Of a stretch of DNA of 64,000 nt, positions 27,767-36,245 are shown piece after piece (the stretch's first letter is position 1; every line of letters starts with the position of its first letter). Below the pieces are notes generated by a model. The model was not told the origin of the DNA, did no database searches, and saw nothing but the letters and a program-made list of their open reading frames with translations. Source of the stretch: Pseudomonas pseudonitroreducens. GTDB taxonomy: Bacteria; Pseudomonadota; Gammaproteobacteria; Pseudomonadales; Pseudomonadaceae. Position numbers and translations under genes: made by a program. The DNA lies in NCBI RefSeq assembly GCF_021603645.1, contig NZ_BQHJ01000002.1, forward strand, positions 124,001 to 188,000, given 5' to 3'.

Positions 27767-27842
27767 GTAGGGCGCATAACGCGCCAGCGTTATCCGCCAC
27801 TCCCCTATCGGCGGATAACCTGTTCCAGGTAATGCGCCCTAC
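27767..27842. repeat. palindromic intergenic repeat, family C (GTAGGGCGCATAAC...)
   Basis: GTAGGGCGCATAAC at the left and ATGCGCCCTAC at the right, with inner TTATCCGCC / GGCGGATAA, form a long hairpin of 76 bp. Other members: 30910-30985, 31052-31127, 47962-48049. It lies 16 bp from a REP pair. Confidence 0.85.
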
Positions 27843-27861
27843 GCTCAGCTCTTCGTAGGAT

Positions 27862-27894
27862 AAAAAAAGGCGGCGCCGCTTGCGCGGTGCCGCC
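27862..27894 (-). terminator. rho-independent terminator of the thiolase gene
   Basis: Eleven-pair stem GGCGGCACCGC / GCGGCGCCGCC (one wobble or mismatch) followed on the minus strand by a run of seven T, about 60 bp after the thiolase stop. Confidence 0.85.
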
Positions 27895-27953
27895 TGAAGT
27901 CACGGAGTTGCTACATCGTGGGCCGGCGAAGAGGGCCGTCCCGTTGTATTGGA

Positions 27954-29231
27954 TTACCGTTCGATGATCGCGGTCACACCTTGGCCGCCCGCAGCGCAGA
28001 TCGAGATCAGTCCGCGGCCTTTTCCGGCGGCGTCCAGCAGCTTAGCCAGGTTGGCGACAATGCGCCCGCCCGTAGCAGCGAACGGATGGCCGGCTGCCAG
28101 CGAACTGCCCTTCACGTTGAGCTTGCTGCGGTCGATGGAACCCAGCGGCGCGTCCAGCCCCAGGCGTTCCTTGCAGTAGTCCGCGTCCTCCCAGGCCTTG
28201 AGAGTGCACAGCACCTGGGCAGCGAAGGCTTCGTGGATTTCGTAGAAGTCGAAGTCCTGCAGGGTCAGACCGTTGCGCGCCAGCAGGCGCGGCACTGCGT
28301 AGACCGGCGCCATCAGCAGCCCTTCGTGGCCGCCGACGAAATCCACCGCGGCCGCCTCGCCGTCCCTGAAATACGCCAGGATCGGCAAGCCGTGCGCCTT
28401 CGCCCACTCCTCGCTGGCCAGCAGCACCACCGAGGCGCCATCGGTCAGCGGTGTCGAGTTGGCGGCCGTCAGGGTGCCGCGCGGGCCCTTCTCGAATACC
28501 GGCTTGAGGGTGCCGATCTTCTCCAGGTTGATGTCCGGGCGCAGGTTCTGGTCGCGCACCAGGCCGCGGAACGGTGTCAGCAGATCGTTCTGCCAGCCCT
28601 CGTCGTAGGCGGCAGCCAGCTTGTGATGGCTCTCGTAGGCCAGCTTGTCCTGCTCGTCGCGGGGGATGGCCCAGGTCTGCGCCATCAGCTCGCAGTGTTC
28701 GCCCATCGACAGCCCGGTGCGCGGCTCGCCGTTCTTCGGAATGTGCGGCATCAGGTGACGCGGGCGAATCTTCAGCAGGCTTTTGATCTTCTCGCCGTTG
28801 GACTTGCCGCGATTGGCCTCCAGGAGAATCTTGCGCAGCCCTTCGTTGACGCCGATGGGCGCGTCGGAGGTGGTGTCGACGCCGCCGGCGATGCCGCAGT
28901 CGATCTGCCCGAGGGCGATCTTGTTGGCCACGAGGATCGCTGCTTCCAGGCCGGTGCCGCAGGCCTGCTGGATGTCATAGGCCGGGGTTTCCGGCGCCAG
29001 GCGCGTGCCCAGCACGCATTCGCGGGTCAGGTTGAAGTCGCGGGAATGCTTGAGTACCGCGCCGGCAACTACCTCGCCCAGGCGCTCGCCATGCAGCTTA
29101 TAGCGCTCGATCAGGCCGTCCAGCGCGGAGGTCAGCATCTCCTGGTTGCTCGCCGTGGCATACACGGTATTGGAGCGGGCGAAGGGAATACGGTTGCCGC
29201 CGACAATGGCGACCCGGCGCAATTGGGTCAT
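27954..29231 (-). CDS. acetyl-CoA acetyltransferase (FadI/thiolase family)
   Basis: A 425-residue thiolase. Catalytic C91 (QQACGTGLEA), His in IHEAFAAQ, His in GHPFAATGGR and second Cys in CAAGGQG are all present. The enzyme splits 3-ketoacyl-CoA or condenses acetyl-CoA. Length and the N-terminus TQLRRVAIVGGNRIPFARSN place it nearer FadI/trifunctional-type thiolases than PhbA. Divergent from the FabG-like gene (168 bp), a pairing seen in Pseudomonas; they may act on the same acyl intermediates. Ends at a strong terminator. Confidence 0.92.
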   Translation of the reverse strand: MTQLRRVAIVGGNRIPFARSNTVYATASNQEMLTSALDGLIERYKLHGERLGEVVAGAVLKHSRDFNLTRECVLGTRLAPETPAYDIQQACGTGLEAAILVANKIALGQIDCGIAGGVDTTSDAPIGVNEGLRKILLEANRGKSNGEKIKSLLKIRPRHLMPHIPKNGEPRTGLSMGEHCELMAQTWAIPRDEQDKLAYESHHKLAAAYDEGWQNDLLTPFRGLVRDQNLRPDINLEKIGTLKPVFEKGPRGTLTAANSTPLTDGASVVLLASEEWAKAHGLPILAYFRDGEAAAVDFVGGHEGLLMAPVYAVPRLLARNGLTLQDFDFYEIHEAFAAQVLCTLKAWEDADYCKERLGLDAPLGSIDRSKLNVKGSSLAAGHPFAATGGRIVANLAKLLDAAGKGRGLISICAAGGQGVTAIIER

Positions 29232-29399
29232 GCAGAGCTCCTACAAGGGTGAGCGTTGAAGTGCGGTCAAGGCTAACCTTAGCCGCTTGTGTCGCATTGG
29301 CCGCCCCGCCGTTGCGCAGGTCAGCGCGGTCAATTGCGTCGAACCCCTGCCTGCGTAGAGTGGTCAGCACTTTAGAGAATCCGTTCAGGAGCCCGTTCC

Positions 29400-30755
29400 A
29401 TGACCGATCGCTACATTGCCTTCGCCAACTCCAACGTCGGCCGCCGCCTGGTCGGCGCCCTCGGCCTGCCCGCTCCGGTCCGCCTGGAGCGCTGGAGCGC
29501 CGGGCGCACGCGGCCGGTGGACGGCGCGTTGCTGCTCGGTGGCGAGGGCAACCTGAACGAGGCCGTGCTGCCGTTCGCCGAGCGCCTGACCGATTCGATC
29601 TTCGCCTTCAGCGATGGCCAGTACGGCCTGCCGCGCTGGACCGCCGAGCACGGCCCGAAGCTCAAGGCCATCGTCTTCGACGCCAGCGGCCTGACCCGCT
29701 TCGAGCAGACCATCGAGCTGCGCACCTTCTTCCAGGGCGCGCTCAAGGGCCTGGACAAGTGCCCGCACGTGGTGATCCTCGGCCGCGCGCCAGAGTCGAT
29801 CAAAGACCCCATCGCCGCTAGCGTCCAGCGCAGCCTGGAAGGCTTCAGCCGCTCCCTCGGCAAGGAAATCCGCCGCGGTGGCAACGTGCAACTGGTGTAT
29901 GTCGGCAAGGGCGCCGAGGACCAGCTTGAAGGCGCGCTGCGCTTCTTCCTCTCGCCCAAGAGTGCCTATGTGTCCGGGCAGGTGGTGCGTCTGTCCGCCT
30001 ACGACAAGCAGGTGCAGGACTGGAGCCGCCCGCTGGTGGGCAAGCGCGCGCTGGTGACCGGCGCCGCCCGTGGCATTGGCGCGGCGATTGCCGAGACCCT
30101 CGCCCGTGACGGCGCCGAGGTGGTGCTGCTGGACGTACCGCCAGCCAAGGAAGCCCTCGACGCCCTCGCCGCGCGCCTGGGGGGACGTGGCGTGGCGCTG
30201 GATATCTGCGCGGCGGATGCCGGCGCACAACTGGTAGCGGCGCTGCCCGAGGGCGTCGACATCGTCGTGCACAACGCCGGCATCACCCGCGACAAGACTG
30301 TCGCCAAGATGAGCGAAGCGTTCTGGAACTCGGTGATCGAGGTGAACCTGAAAGCCCCGCAGGTGCTGACCCAGGCCCTGCTGGACGCGAACAAGCTGCA
30401 TGACGATGGCCGCGTTGTGCTGCTCGCCTCCATCAGCGGCATCGCCGGCAACATGGGCCAGACCAACTACGCGGTGAGCAAGGCCGGCCTGATCGGTCTG
30501 GCGCAGGCCTGGGCGCCGGCGCTGGGCAAGAAGGGCATCAGCATCAACGCGGTGGCGCCGGGCTTCATCGAGACCCAGATGACCGCCGCCATCCCGCTGA
30601 CCATCCGCGAAGCCGGTCGACGGATGAATTCCATGGGCCAGGGCGGCCTGCCGCAGGACGTCGCCGAAGCCGTGGCCTGGTTCGCCCAGCCGGGTTCTGG
30701 CGCAGTGAGCGGCCAGGTGCTGCGGGTCTGCGGGCAGAGCCTGCTGGGCGCCTGA
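29400..30755 (+). CDS. high-molecular-weight 3-oxoacyl reductase (FabG4-type SDR)
   Basis: A 451-residue short-chain dehydrogenase with an extra N-terminal domain of about 210 residues, as in mycobacterial FabG4. Cofactor motif TGAARGIG (220-227), NAG (292-294), catalytic S346, Y357 and K361 (YAVSK). The N-terminal half (GGEGNLNEAVLPF) is a flavodoxin-like domain typical of this class. It would reduce 3-oxoacyl-CoA or -ACP. Divergent from the thiolase. Confidence 0.88.
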   Translation: MTDRYIAFANSNVGRRLVGALGLPAPVRLERWSAGRTRPVDGALLLGGEGNLNEAVLPFAERLTDSIFAFSDGQYGLPRWTAEHGPKLKAIVFDASGLTRFEQTIELRTFFQGALKGLDKCPHVVILGRAPESIKDPIAASVQRSLEGFSRSLGKEIRRGGNVQLVYVGKGAEDQLEGALRFFLSPKSAYVSGQVVRLSAYDKQVQDWSRPLVGKRALVTGAARGIGAAIAETLARDGAEVVLLDVPPAKEALDALAARLGGRGVALDICAADAGAQLVAALPEGVDIVVHNAGITRDKTVAKMSEAFWNSVIEVNLKAPQVLTQALLDANKLHDDGRVVLLASISGIAGNMGQTNYAVSKAGLIGLAQAWAPALGKKGISINAVAPGFIETQMTAAIPLTIREAGRRMNSMGQGGLPQDVAEAVAWFAQPGSGAVSGQVLRVCGQSLLGA

Positions 30756-30777
30756 TCCGCTCCAATTGACCCCACCC

Positions 30778-30855
30778 GTAGGATGGCGTGGAGCGCAGCG
30801 ATACCCATCAATCCCTGCGACAGCATGGGTATCGCTTGGACTCCACCCATCCTAC
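30778..30855. repeat. palindromic intergenic repeat, family B
   Basis: GTAGGATGGCGTGGAGC / CTCCACCCATCCTAC with inner GATACCCATC / ATGGGTATCGCTTGG. Same family as 9173-9254. Confidence 0.8.
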
Positions 30856-30909
30856 GAACTGGAATTCCCCTGCGCCGCTCCTAAAAGATCAGCGTTAAGG
30901 ATCAGCGTT

Positions 30910-31189
30910 GTAGGGCGCATAACCTGGAACAGGTTATCCGCCGGCTCCTTCATGGCGGATAACGCTGGCGCGTTATTCGCCCTACGCGAAGCCTCTCTCC
31001 CCTGTCTCCCCCGCAGGAGCGCGCAATGCTCTTGGTCCGGCCTCCAGCGCCGTAGGACGCATAACCTGGAACAGGTTATCCGCCGGCTCCTTCATGGCGG
31101 ATAACGCTGGCGCGTTATTCGCCCTGCGCGAAGCCTCTCTCCCCTGTCTTCCCCGCAGGAGCGGGCAATGCTCTTGGTCCGGCCTCCAG
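30910..31189. repeat. tandem duplication, two 142-bp units, each with a family C palindrome
   Basis: Unit 1 is about 30910-31051 and unit 2 is 31052-31189. Each starts GTAGG(G/A)CGCATAACCTGG, contains the palindrome (30910-30985, 31052-31127), and continues through CCTCTCTCCCCTGTC to CTCTTGGTCCGGCCTCCAG. I count four mismatches over the shared length, so the duplication is recent. The 459-bp gap 30756-31214 contains nothing else but a family B palindrome. Confidence 0.9.
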
Positions 31190-31214
31190 GCCGGCCAACG
31201 GCAGCGTTGATCGA

Positions 31215-31619
31215 TCAGCTTCGCGCCGCCACCAGCTCGCGGAACTCCTCCGCGCTCACCCGGTGGTCGCCATTGCGGTCCGCACGCACGATCAACGCCG
31301 GTTCCTGGGTCATGAACTCCGCCTGGCTGACCTTGCCGTCACCGTCCTGGTCCGGCCAGGCGATGGCATTGGGCGCGACGTTCACGCTGGGATTCGGCGG
31401 CGTCACTTCCTCGCGGGTCAGCAAGCCGTCCTGATTGCGGTCCAGCCGGTGGAACATGCGCACGCGCATGGCGGACAGGTCTTCGGCCTCGATGAAGCCG
31501 CTGCCATCGCGGTCCAGACGGGAGAACGCCGTCTCGCCCATTTCCCCAGCGAAGGCGCAGGGTGCGGACAACAACAGGACGGCAGGCAGCAGGAGGGCTT
31601 GGCAGATTCGGCTTTGCAT
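31215..31619 (-). CDS. exported EF-hand protein
   Basis: A 134-residue protein with a signal peptide (1-24, ending AFA) and four EF-hand-like loops: DRDGSGFIEAED (36-47), DRNQDGLLTREE (60-71), DQDGDGKVSQAE (90-101) and DRNGDHRVSAEE (114-125). The first three have good calcium ligands; the fourth has His in place of a small residue. Probably a periplasmic calcium-binding protein. The start at 31619 was chosen for the signal peptide; the upstream frame overlaps the AraC gene region. Confidence 0.85.
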   Translation of the reverse strand: MQSRICQALLLPAVLLLSAPCAFAGEMGETAFSRLDRDGSGFIEAEDLSAMRVRMFHRLDRNQDGLLTREEVTPPNPSVNVAPNAIAWPDQDGDGKVSQAEFMTQEPALIVRADRNGDHRVSAEEFRELVAARS

Positions 31620-31683
31620 CGGGTGTACCTTGGCGGGAATTGACCGGCAAAGCCTATCCAGGGGCGGGCTCGAAAGGGTTCGA

Positions 31684-32691
31684 TCACTCCACCGGCGGTT
31701 GCGGGCGGCCGCGCCGGCGGAACTCCACGGGGGTCTCGCCGACCCAGCGCTTGAAGGCGCGGTAGAAGGTGCTCGGCTCGGAGAAGCCGGTGCGTTCGAC
31801 AATCACCTCGATGCGCTCGTCGGTCTTGAGCAGCAACTCCTTGGCCAGGCGGCAGCGGTAGTCGGTGACCAGGTCGTTGAAGCGCACGCCGGCCATGGCC
31901 AGGCGCTCGCGCAGGCGGCGAGCCGGCATGTCGAGACGGGCGGCAACCTGTTCGAGAGTCGCACCACCATCCACCAGCAGCACGCCGATCAGCTCGCGCA
32001 CCTTGCGCACCAGGTCCAGCCGCTCCACTTCCGCCAGTTGCCGCCGCGCCAGGGATTCGTGCATGCGCAGCAGCTCCGGCGCAGCGTGGCGCGAGGGCTT
32101 GTCCAGGACATCAGCGGCGAACACCAGGGCATAGCGATCGGCACCCAGCACCGCGGGGCAGCCGTAGACCTGCCGGTAACGATCGGCGGGGGCGCCCTCC
32201 TCGTGCATCAACTGCACTTCGTGGGGCTTGAAGTCGCCTTCGGTGAGCGCATGGAACAGCCGCACCACCGCTCCGGCGAGCATCTCGGGGAAGTGTCGGT
32301 TGGTACCGGCGGTATGGCCGAGCAGCAGCACGGCCTTCTCGCCCTCTACTTCCAGGCGGGCATTGAGGGTATCGGAGAGCAGGCGCACGTAGCGCAGGGC
32401 ATGGCGCAGGCCCTCACCGAAGGTGGCGCTGGAGAGGAACAGGTATTCCAGCAGCAGGCCGTGGAACGCGGGCAAATGGCCGGCCAGGTAGAGGCCGACA
32501 TGCTCTTCACCGCACTCTTCGGCGGCAGCCTTCCAGAACAGGTTCTGTGCGCTGTGGGGGAATCGTCCGGCAGGCAGGCTGCCGGCGGGCAGGCCGACGC
32601 GAGCCAGCACGCGGTCAGGATCGCTACCGCTGGCGCGCAGGGCGTCGATCACCGGGCGCATCAGCGCCACATCGTCGGTCAGATCACGCAT
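31684..32691 (-). CDS. AraC-family regulator with N-terminal Arabinose_bd-type domain
   Basis: A 335-residue regulator: an N-terminal effector domain of about 200 residues of the type found in ArgR/OruR-like Pseudomonas regulators, and a C-terminal AraC DNA-binding domain with two helix-turn-helices (LEQVAARLDMPARRLRERL and TGFSEPSTFYRAFKRWVG). It lies between the thiolase/FabG pair and the MaoC-like gene, so it may control fatty or hydroxy-acid genes; that is inference. Start 32691. Confidence 0.87.
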   Translation of the reverse strand: MRDLTDDVALMRPVIDALRASGSDPDRVLARVGLPAGSLPAGRFPHSAQNLFWKAAAEECGEEHVGLYLAGHLPAFHGLLLEYLFLSSATFGEGLRHALRYVRLLSDTLNARLEVEGEKAVLLLGHTAGTNRHFPEMLAGAVVRLFHALTEGDFKPHEVQLMHEEGAPADRYRQVYGCPAVLGADRYALVFAADVLDKPSRHAAPELLRMHESLARRQLAEVERLDLVRKVRELIGVLLVDGGATLEQVAARLDMPARRLRERLAMAGVRFNDLVTDYRCRLAKELLLKTDERIEVIVERTGFSEPSTFYRAFKRWVGETPVEFRRRGRPQPPVE

Positions 32692-32896
32692 GGTGTTTTT
32701 TCTAGTTATCCATGAGGCGGCCCCATCTTAGGCAGCTTTCCTATCGGCCCTCAAGAGAATCAGGAAGCAGGTTGAGGGAAATATCCGAGCAATCTGACGG
32801 TCACATTGACTTGCCTGCCGCGCGCCGCGTTGCCACGGCCAATGCCCGCGCCTGAGCGGCGGCTAAGCTGAATGAATGCCCCTCAGGAGATACCCG

Positions 32897-33754
32897 ATGC
32901 CCCGCGATTGGCTTGACCTGTCCGCCCCACCCGCCCTCACCGGCCTGTTCGCCCGCGCCGCCGTGCGCCGCGGCGTGCGCGGCCGCAGCCTGCCGACACG
33001 CGGCCTGCGCTGCCCGATTACGGTCGATCCGAAGCACCTGGAGCGCTATCGCAAGGTCTGTGGCTTCAGCGACAACCACCTGCTGCCGCCCACCTACCCG
33101 CACATCCTCGCCTTCGGGCTGCAGATGGGCCTGCTGACCGACGCGCGCTTCCCCTTCCCTCTGCTCGGCCTGGTGCACCTGGAAAACCGTATCAGCGTGT
33201 TACGCCCTCTCGGCGGGCTGGGACCGTTCAACGTCAGCGTGCGGGTGGATGACCTGCAACCCCACGAGAAGGGCGTGACCTTCAGCATCATTACCCAGTT
33301 GCACGACCAGCTCGGCCTGCTCTGGGAAGGCGACAGCCGCATCCTGCTCCGCGGCATGCGCCTGGACGGCACGCCGCCAGCCCGCGAGGAAGTGGCCGAG
33401 CTGCCGCTGGAGCAGATCGACGCCTGGAATTGCCCGGCGGACATCGGCCGGCGCTACGCCCGCGTGGCCGGCGACTACAACCCGATCCACCTGTCCGCTG
33501 CCAGCGCCAGGCTGTTCGGCTTCCCCCGCGCCATCGCCCACGGCCTGTGGAACAAGGCGCGCAGCCTGGCTGCGCTGGGCGAACGCCTGCCGATGGCCGG
33601 TTATCGGGTCGACGTGCGCTTCCAGAAGCCGGTCCTGCTGCCGTCCCAGGTCAACCTGCTGGCCAGCGCGCCTGCGCCCTCCGGGCAATTCAGCCTGCGC
33701 GGCAAGGACGACCTGCCGCACATGGCCGGCAGCTGGAGCCCGCTGGACGTTTGA
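32897..33754 (+). CDS. MaoC-like hot-dog hydratase
   Basis: A 285-residue double-hot-dog protein. The C-terminal half has the R-hydratase active-site motif DYNPIHLS (199-206) with Asp and His, followed by AIAHGLW. Enzymes of this type hydrate enoyl-CoA or handle 3-hydroxyacyl thioesters. With the thiolase and FabG-like reductase nearby it would supply a third step of the same chemistry. ATG at 32897 behind AGGAGA; the earlier in-frame ATG at 32876 has no site. Confidence 0.85.
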   Translation: MPRDWLDLSAPPALTGLFARAAVRRGVRGRSLPTRGLRCPITVDPKHLERYRKVCGFSDNHLLPPTYPHILAFGLQMGLLTDARFPFPLLGLVHLENRISVLRPLGGLGPFNVSVRVDDLQPHEKGVTFSIITQLHDQLGLLWEGDSRILLRGMRLDGTPPAREEVAELPLEQIDAWNCPADIGRRYARVAGDYNPIHLSAASARLFGFPRAIAHGLWNKARSLAALGERLPMAGYRVDVRFQKPVLLPSQVNLLASAPAPSGQFSLRGKDDLPHMAGSWSPLDV

Positions 33755-33800
33755 CGCGCCAGGCTTGAAGCTATGGGGCTCACGTTGGAGCCCCATCTGC

Positions 33801-34118
33801 ATGAACCTCGAAGCCATCACCGCGCGCCTGCACGCCATCCGCGACCATAACCACTGGAGTCGCTTCCACAGCCCGAAGAACCTGGCCATGGGCGCCAGCG
33901 TGGAAATGGCCGAGCTGGTGGAAATCTTCCAGTGGCTGCGCGAAGACGAATCACGCCAGCTGCCGCCGGAGAAGCTCGCCCATGCCGGCCAGGAAGTCGG
34001 TGACATCGTCCTCTACCTCCTGCTGATGTGCGCCGAGCTGGGCATCGACATGAACCAGGCGGTGCTCGCCAAGCTGGCCGACAGCGAACGGCGCTTCATC
34101 GAAGGGGGCGCAAAGTGA
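33801..34118 (+). CDS. MazG-like nucleotide pyrophosphohydrolase
   Basis: A 105-residue all-alpha NTP pyrophosphatase. ENAELVEIFQW-type block (EMAELVEIFQWLRED, 35-49) and QEVGDIVLYLLLM (64-76) provide the E-x-x-E...E-x-x-D metal ligands of the MazG/RS21-C6 family. RS21-C6-like proteins of this size hydrolyse dCTP analogues or modified dNTPs. Its stop overlaps the cmoM start by 4 bp, so the two are coupled. Confidence 0.87.
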   Translation: MNLEAITARLHAIRDHNHWSRFHSPKNLAMGASVEMAELVEIFQWLREDESRQLPPEKLAHAGQEVGDIVLYLLLMCAELGIDMNQAVLAKLADSERRFIEGGAK

Positions 34119-34885
34119 GCGAATCCCCGAAGACTGGCGACCGTCACTTCGACGAGCTGGCCACGCGCTTCGCCGAGAAGATCTACGGCGGCGCCAAGGG
34201 TGCCATCCGCCTCGCCGTGCTCCAGGCCGACCTTGCCGAAGCCCTGCCCAACCGCCCGCTGCGGGTGCTGGATATCGGCGCCGGGCTGGGCCACATGTCG
34301 CTGTGGCTGGCCGGACGCGGGCACCAGGTCACCCTGGCGGAACCCGCCGCGCCGATGCTCGAGGGCGCGCGCCAGCGTTTCGACGAAGCCGGCCTGCAAG
34401 CCACCTTCATCGAGGCGCCCTGGCAGGACCTGCTCGGCCAACTCAACGAACCCTATGACCTGGTGATCTGCCACGCCGTGCTGGAGTGGCTGGCCGAGCC
34501 GCTGGCGATTCTCCCTGTGCTGCATCAGCTGACGCGGGCCGATGGCTGGCTGTCGCTGGCCTTCTACAACCGCGACGCGCTGATCTACCGCAACCTGCTC
34601 AAGGGCCACTTCCGCAAACTGCGCAAGAACCGCTTCTCCGGCGAGGGGCAGAGCCTGACACCACAGGAACCGCTCGACCCGCGCGTACTGGAAGCAGCCA
34701 TGGCCGGCCACTGGCACATCGAGGCACGCAGCGGCGTGCGGGTCTTCCATGACTACATGCCGGTCGAGTTCCAGCACAAGGCCGAGCCGCTGGATCTGGT
34801 GGAGATGGAACTGCAATACCGTCGACACCCTGCCTTCGCCGGGCTCGGCCGCTACCTGCACTGGCTGTGCCGACCGCAGGATTAG
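34115..34885 (+). CDS. cmoM: CmoM, tRNA 5-carboxymethoxyuridine methyltransferase
   Basis: A 256-residue SAM methyltransferase. DRHFDELATRFAEKIYGGAKG at the N-terminus, VLDIGAGLGHM (motif I), FHAVLEWLAEP-like HAVLEWLAEP, FYNRDALIYRNLLKG and GVRVFHDYMP match E. coli CmoM (formerly SmtA). It methylates the carboxymethoxy group of wobble uridine (cmo5U to mcmo5U). GTG start at 34115 overlaps the MazG-like stop. Confidence 0.92.
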   Translation: MSESPKTGDRHFDELATRFAEKIYGGAKGAIRLAVLQADLAEALPNRPLRVLDIGAGLGHMSLWLAGRGHQVTLAEPAAPMLEGARQRFDEAGLQATFIEAPWQDLLGQLNEPYDLVICHAVLEWLAEPLAILPVLHQLTRADGWLSLAFYNRDALIYRNLLKGHFRKLRKNRFSGEGQSLTPQEPLDPRVLEAAMAGHWHIEARSGVRVFHDYMPVEFQHKAEPLDLVEMELQYRRHPAFAGLGRYLHWLCRPQD

Positions 34886-34938
34886 GTGCATAGTCTTGCC
34901 AGCGCACGCCAATTGAAGTGAGCGTGCGGGAGTCCGTC

Positions 34939-35535
34939 ATGCCGCGTTACCTGTTGATCCTGCCACTGCTCGCCGCGCTGGCTGCCTGCCAGAGCCAGAA
35001 CCCGTACACCGCGACCTCGCTGCCGATGCCAGCTGCCCCTGCGCAGGCGGCCAACCCGGGCCTCGACCCCGGCAGCTACCCGGCGCCCCCGCTGGATTAC
35101 GGCCGCTACCGTTCGTGGAGCTGGGCCAACGCCAGCGGCTTCGGCGGCCCCTTGCAGGACGCCGTCAGCGAGGCGCTTGACCAGCGCGGCCTGCGCCCGG
35201 CGCGCGAGAATGCGCCAGCAGACCTGAGCGTCAGCGCACAACTGTCCAGCGAGCAGCGCACGCGCCAGACCACCGATTACTACAACGGCGGCTACTACGG
35301 TGGTTACGGTCGCTGGAACGACCCATGGTACGGCGGCTATGGCGCCTCCTACCCGGTCACCCGCACCTACGTGGTCACCGTCAGCGTGGTGCGCATCAGC
35401 CTGTTCGATGCCCGCGACCACCAGCAGATATGGAGTGGCAGCGCCGAGTACGAAGACGGCGGCAACCAGAGCGAGCAGGCCCGCGCACTCCGCGAAGCCG
35501 CGCGCAAGGCCATGGACGGCTACCCACCGGGCTGA
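34939..35535 (+). CDS. DUF4136 lipoprotein
   Basis: A 198-residue lipoprotein: signal with lipobox LAAC (C17). Mature part fits the DUF4136 pattern, with YRSWSW near 55-60 and a variable D-Q-R-G-L block. It includes a Gly/Tyr-rich loop ([20 protein letters not shown]). Another DUF4136 gene follows. Likely anchored in the outer membrane. ATG at 34939 precedes the lipobox signal. Confidence 0.85.
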   Translation: MPRYLLILPLLAALAACQSQNPYTATSLPMPAAPAQAANPGLDPGSYPAPPLDYGRYRSWSWANASGFGGPLQDAVSEALDQRGLRPARENAPADLSVSAQLSSEQRTRQTTDYYNGGYYGGYGRWNDPWYGGYGASYPVTRTYVVTVSVVRISLFDARDHQQIWSGSAEYEDGGNQSEQARALREAARKAMDGYPPG

Positions 35536-35658
35536 CCCGCGGGCTGGCCGCAAATGTTGCCGGGCAGACATCTCCTGTGACCCTGCGCGCCCCTGCTGGC
35601 GCTTGCCTTTGCGCGGACTCTGCGCTTGGATGAAAGCTCTGTCAGGAGTAATCCAACC

Positions 35659-36219
35659 ATGATCCGCCGTTTGCTGCTCTTAGGCCTGATGCTCGGCCTC
35701 GCTGCCTGCGAAACCACCAGCGTCAGCCGTGACTATGACACTTCGCGCGACTTCGCCCGCTACCAGACCTGGAGCTGGGCACAACCGGCCTTCGAATACC
35801 GCCCGGACGACCCGCGCATCAAGAGCGACCTTACCGAGCAACGCATCAGCGACGCCGTCGCCGACCAGTTCGACCAGCGCGGCCTGCGCAAGGCCCAGGA
35901 CGGCAACCCGGGCGATGTGAAAATCCGCGCCTACCTGATCGTCGACCAGCGCCAGGACCAGGTCACCACCTACACCGGCGGCTACTGGGGCGGTTACTGG
36001 GGTGGCTACTGGGGCCCGCCACCGATGGCCGAGAGCCGCACCGTGACCTACAAGGTCGCCACCATCCAGGTCGACATGTTCGACGGCAAGGACGGCAAGC
36101 TGGTCTGGCGAGGCAGCGGCGAGCAGATCATGCGCAGCAGCCCGCCGACACCCGCCGAGCGCGAAGCGGCGATCCGCGAGACGGTGCAGAAAGTCATCGC
36201 CCAGTACCCGCCGCACTGA
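35659..36219 (+). CDS. second DUF4136 lipoprotein
   Basis: A 186-residue paralogue of the preceding gene: lipobox LAAC (C16), RYQTWSWAQP, FDQRGLRKA and a Gly/Trp/Tyr repeat GGYWGGYWGGYWGPPP. AGGAGTAATCC precedes the ATG at 35659. The two genes are a tandem duplication that has diverged. Confidence 0.87.
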   Translation: MIRRLLLLGLMLGLAACETTSVSRDYDTSRDFARYQTWSWAQPAFEYRPDDPRIKSDLTEQRISDAVADQFDQRGLRKAQDGNPGDVKIRAYLIVDQRQDQVTTYTGGYWGGYWGGYWGPPPMAESRTVTYKVATIQVDMFDGKDGKLVWRGSGEQIMRSSPPTPAEREAAIRETVQKVIAQYPPH

Positions 36220-36245
36220 TGTCGTAGCCAGAAACGGGAGAACGC

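Noticed and set aside
30778-31189. CRISPR array in the repeat cluster
   Set aside because: The repeats are long palindromes and one tandem duplication, with no short identical repeats and unique spacers; no cas genes are present.
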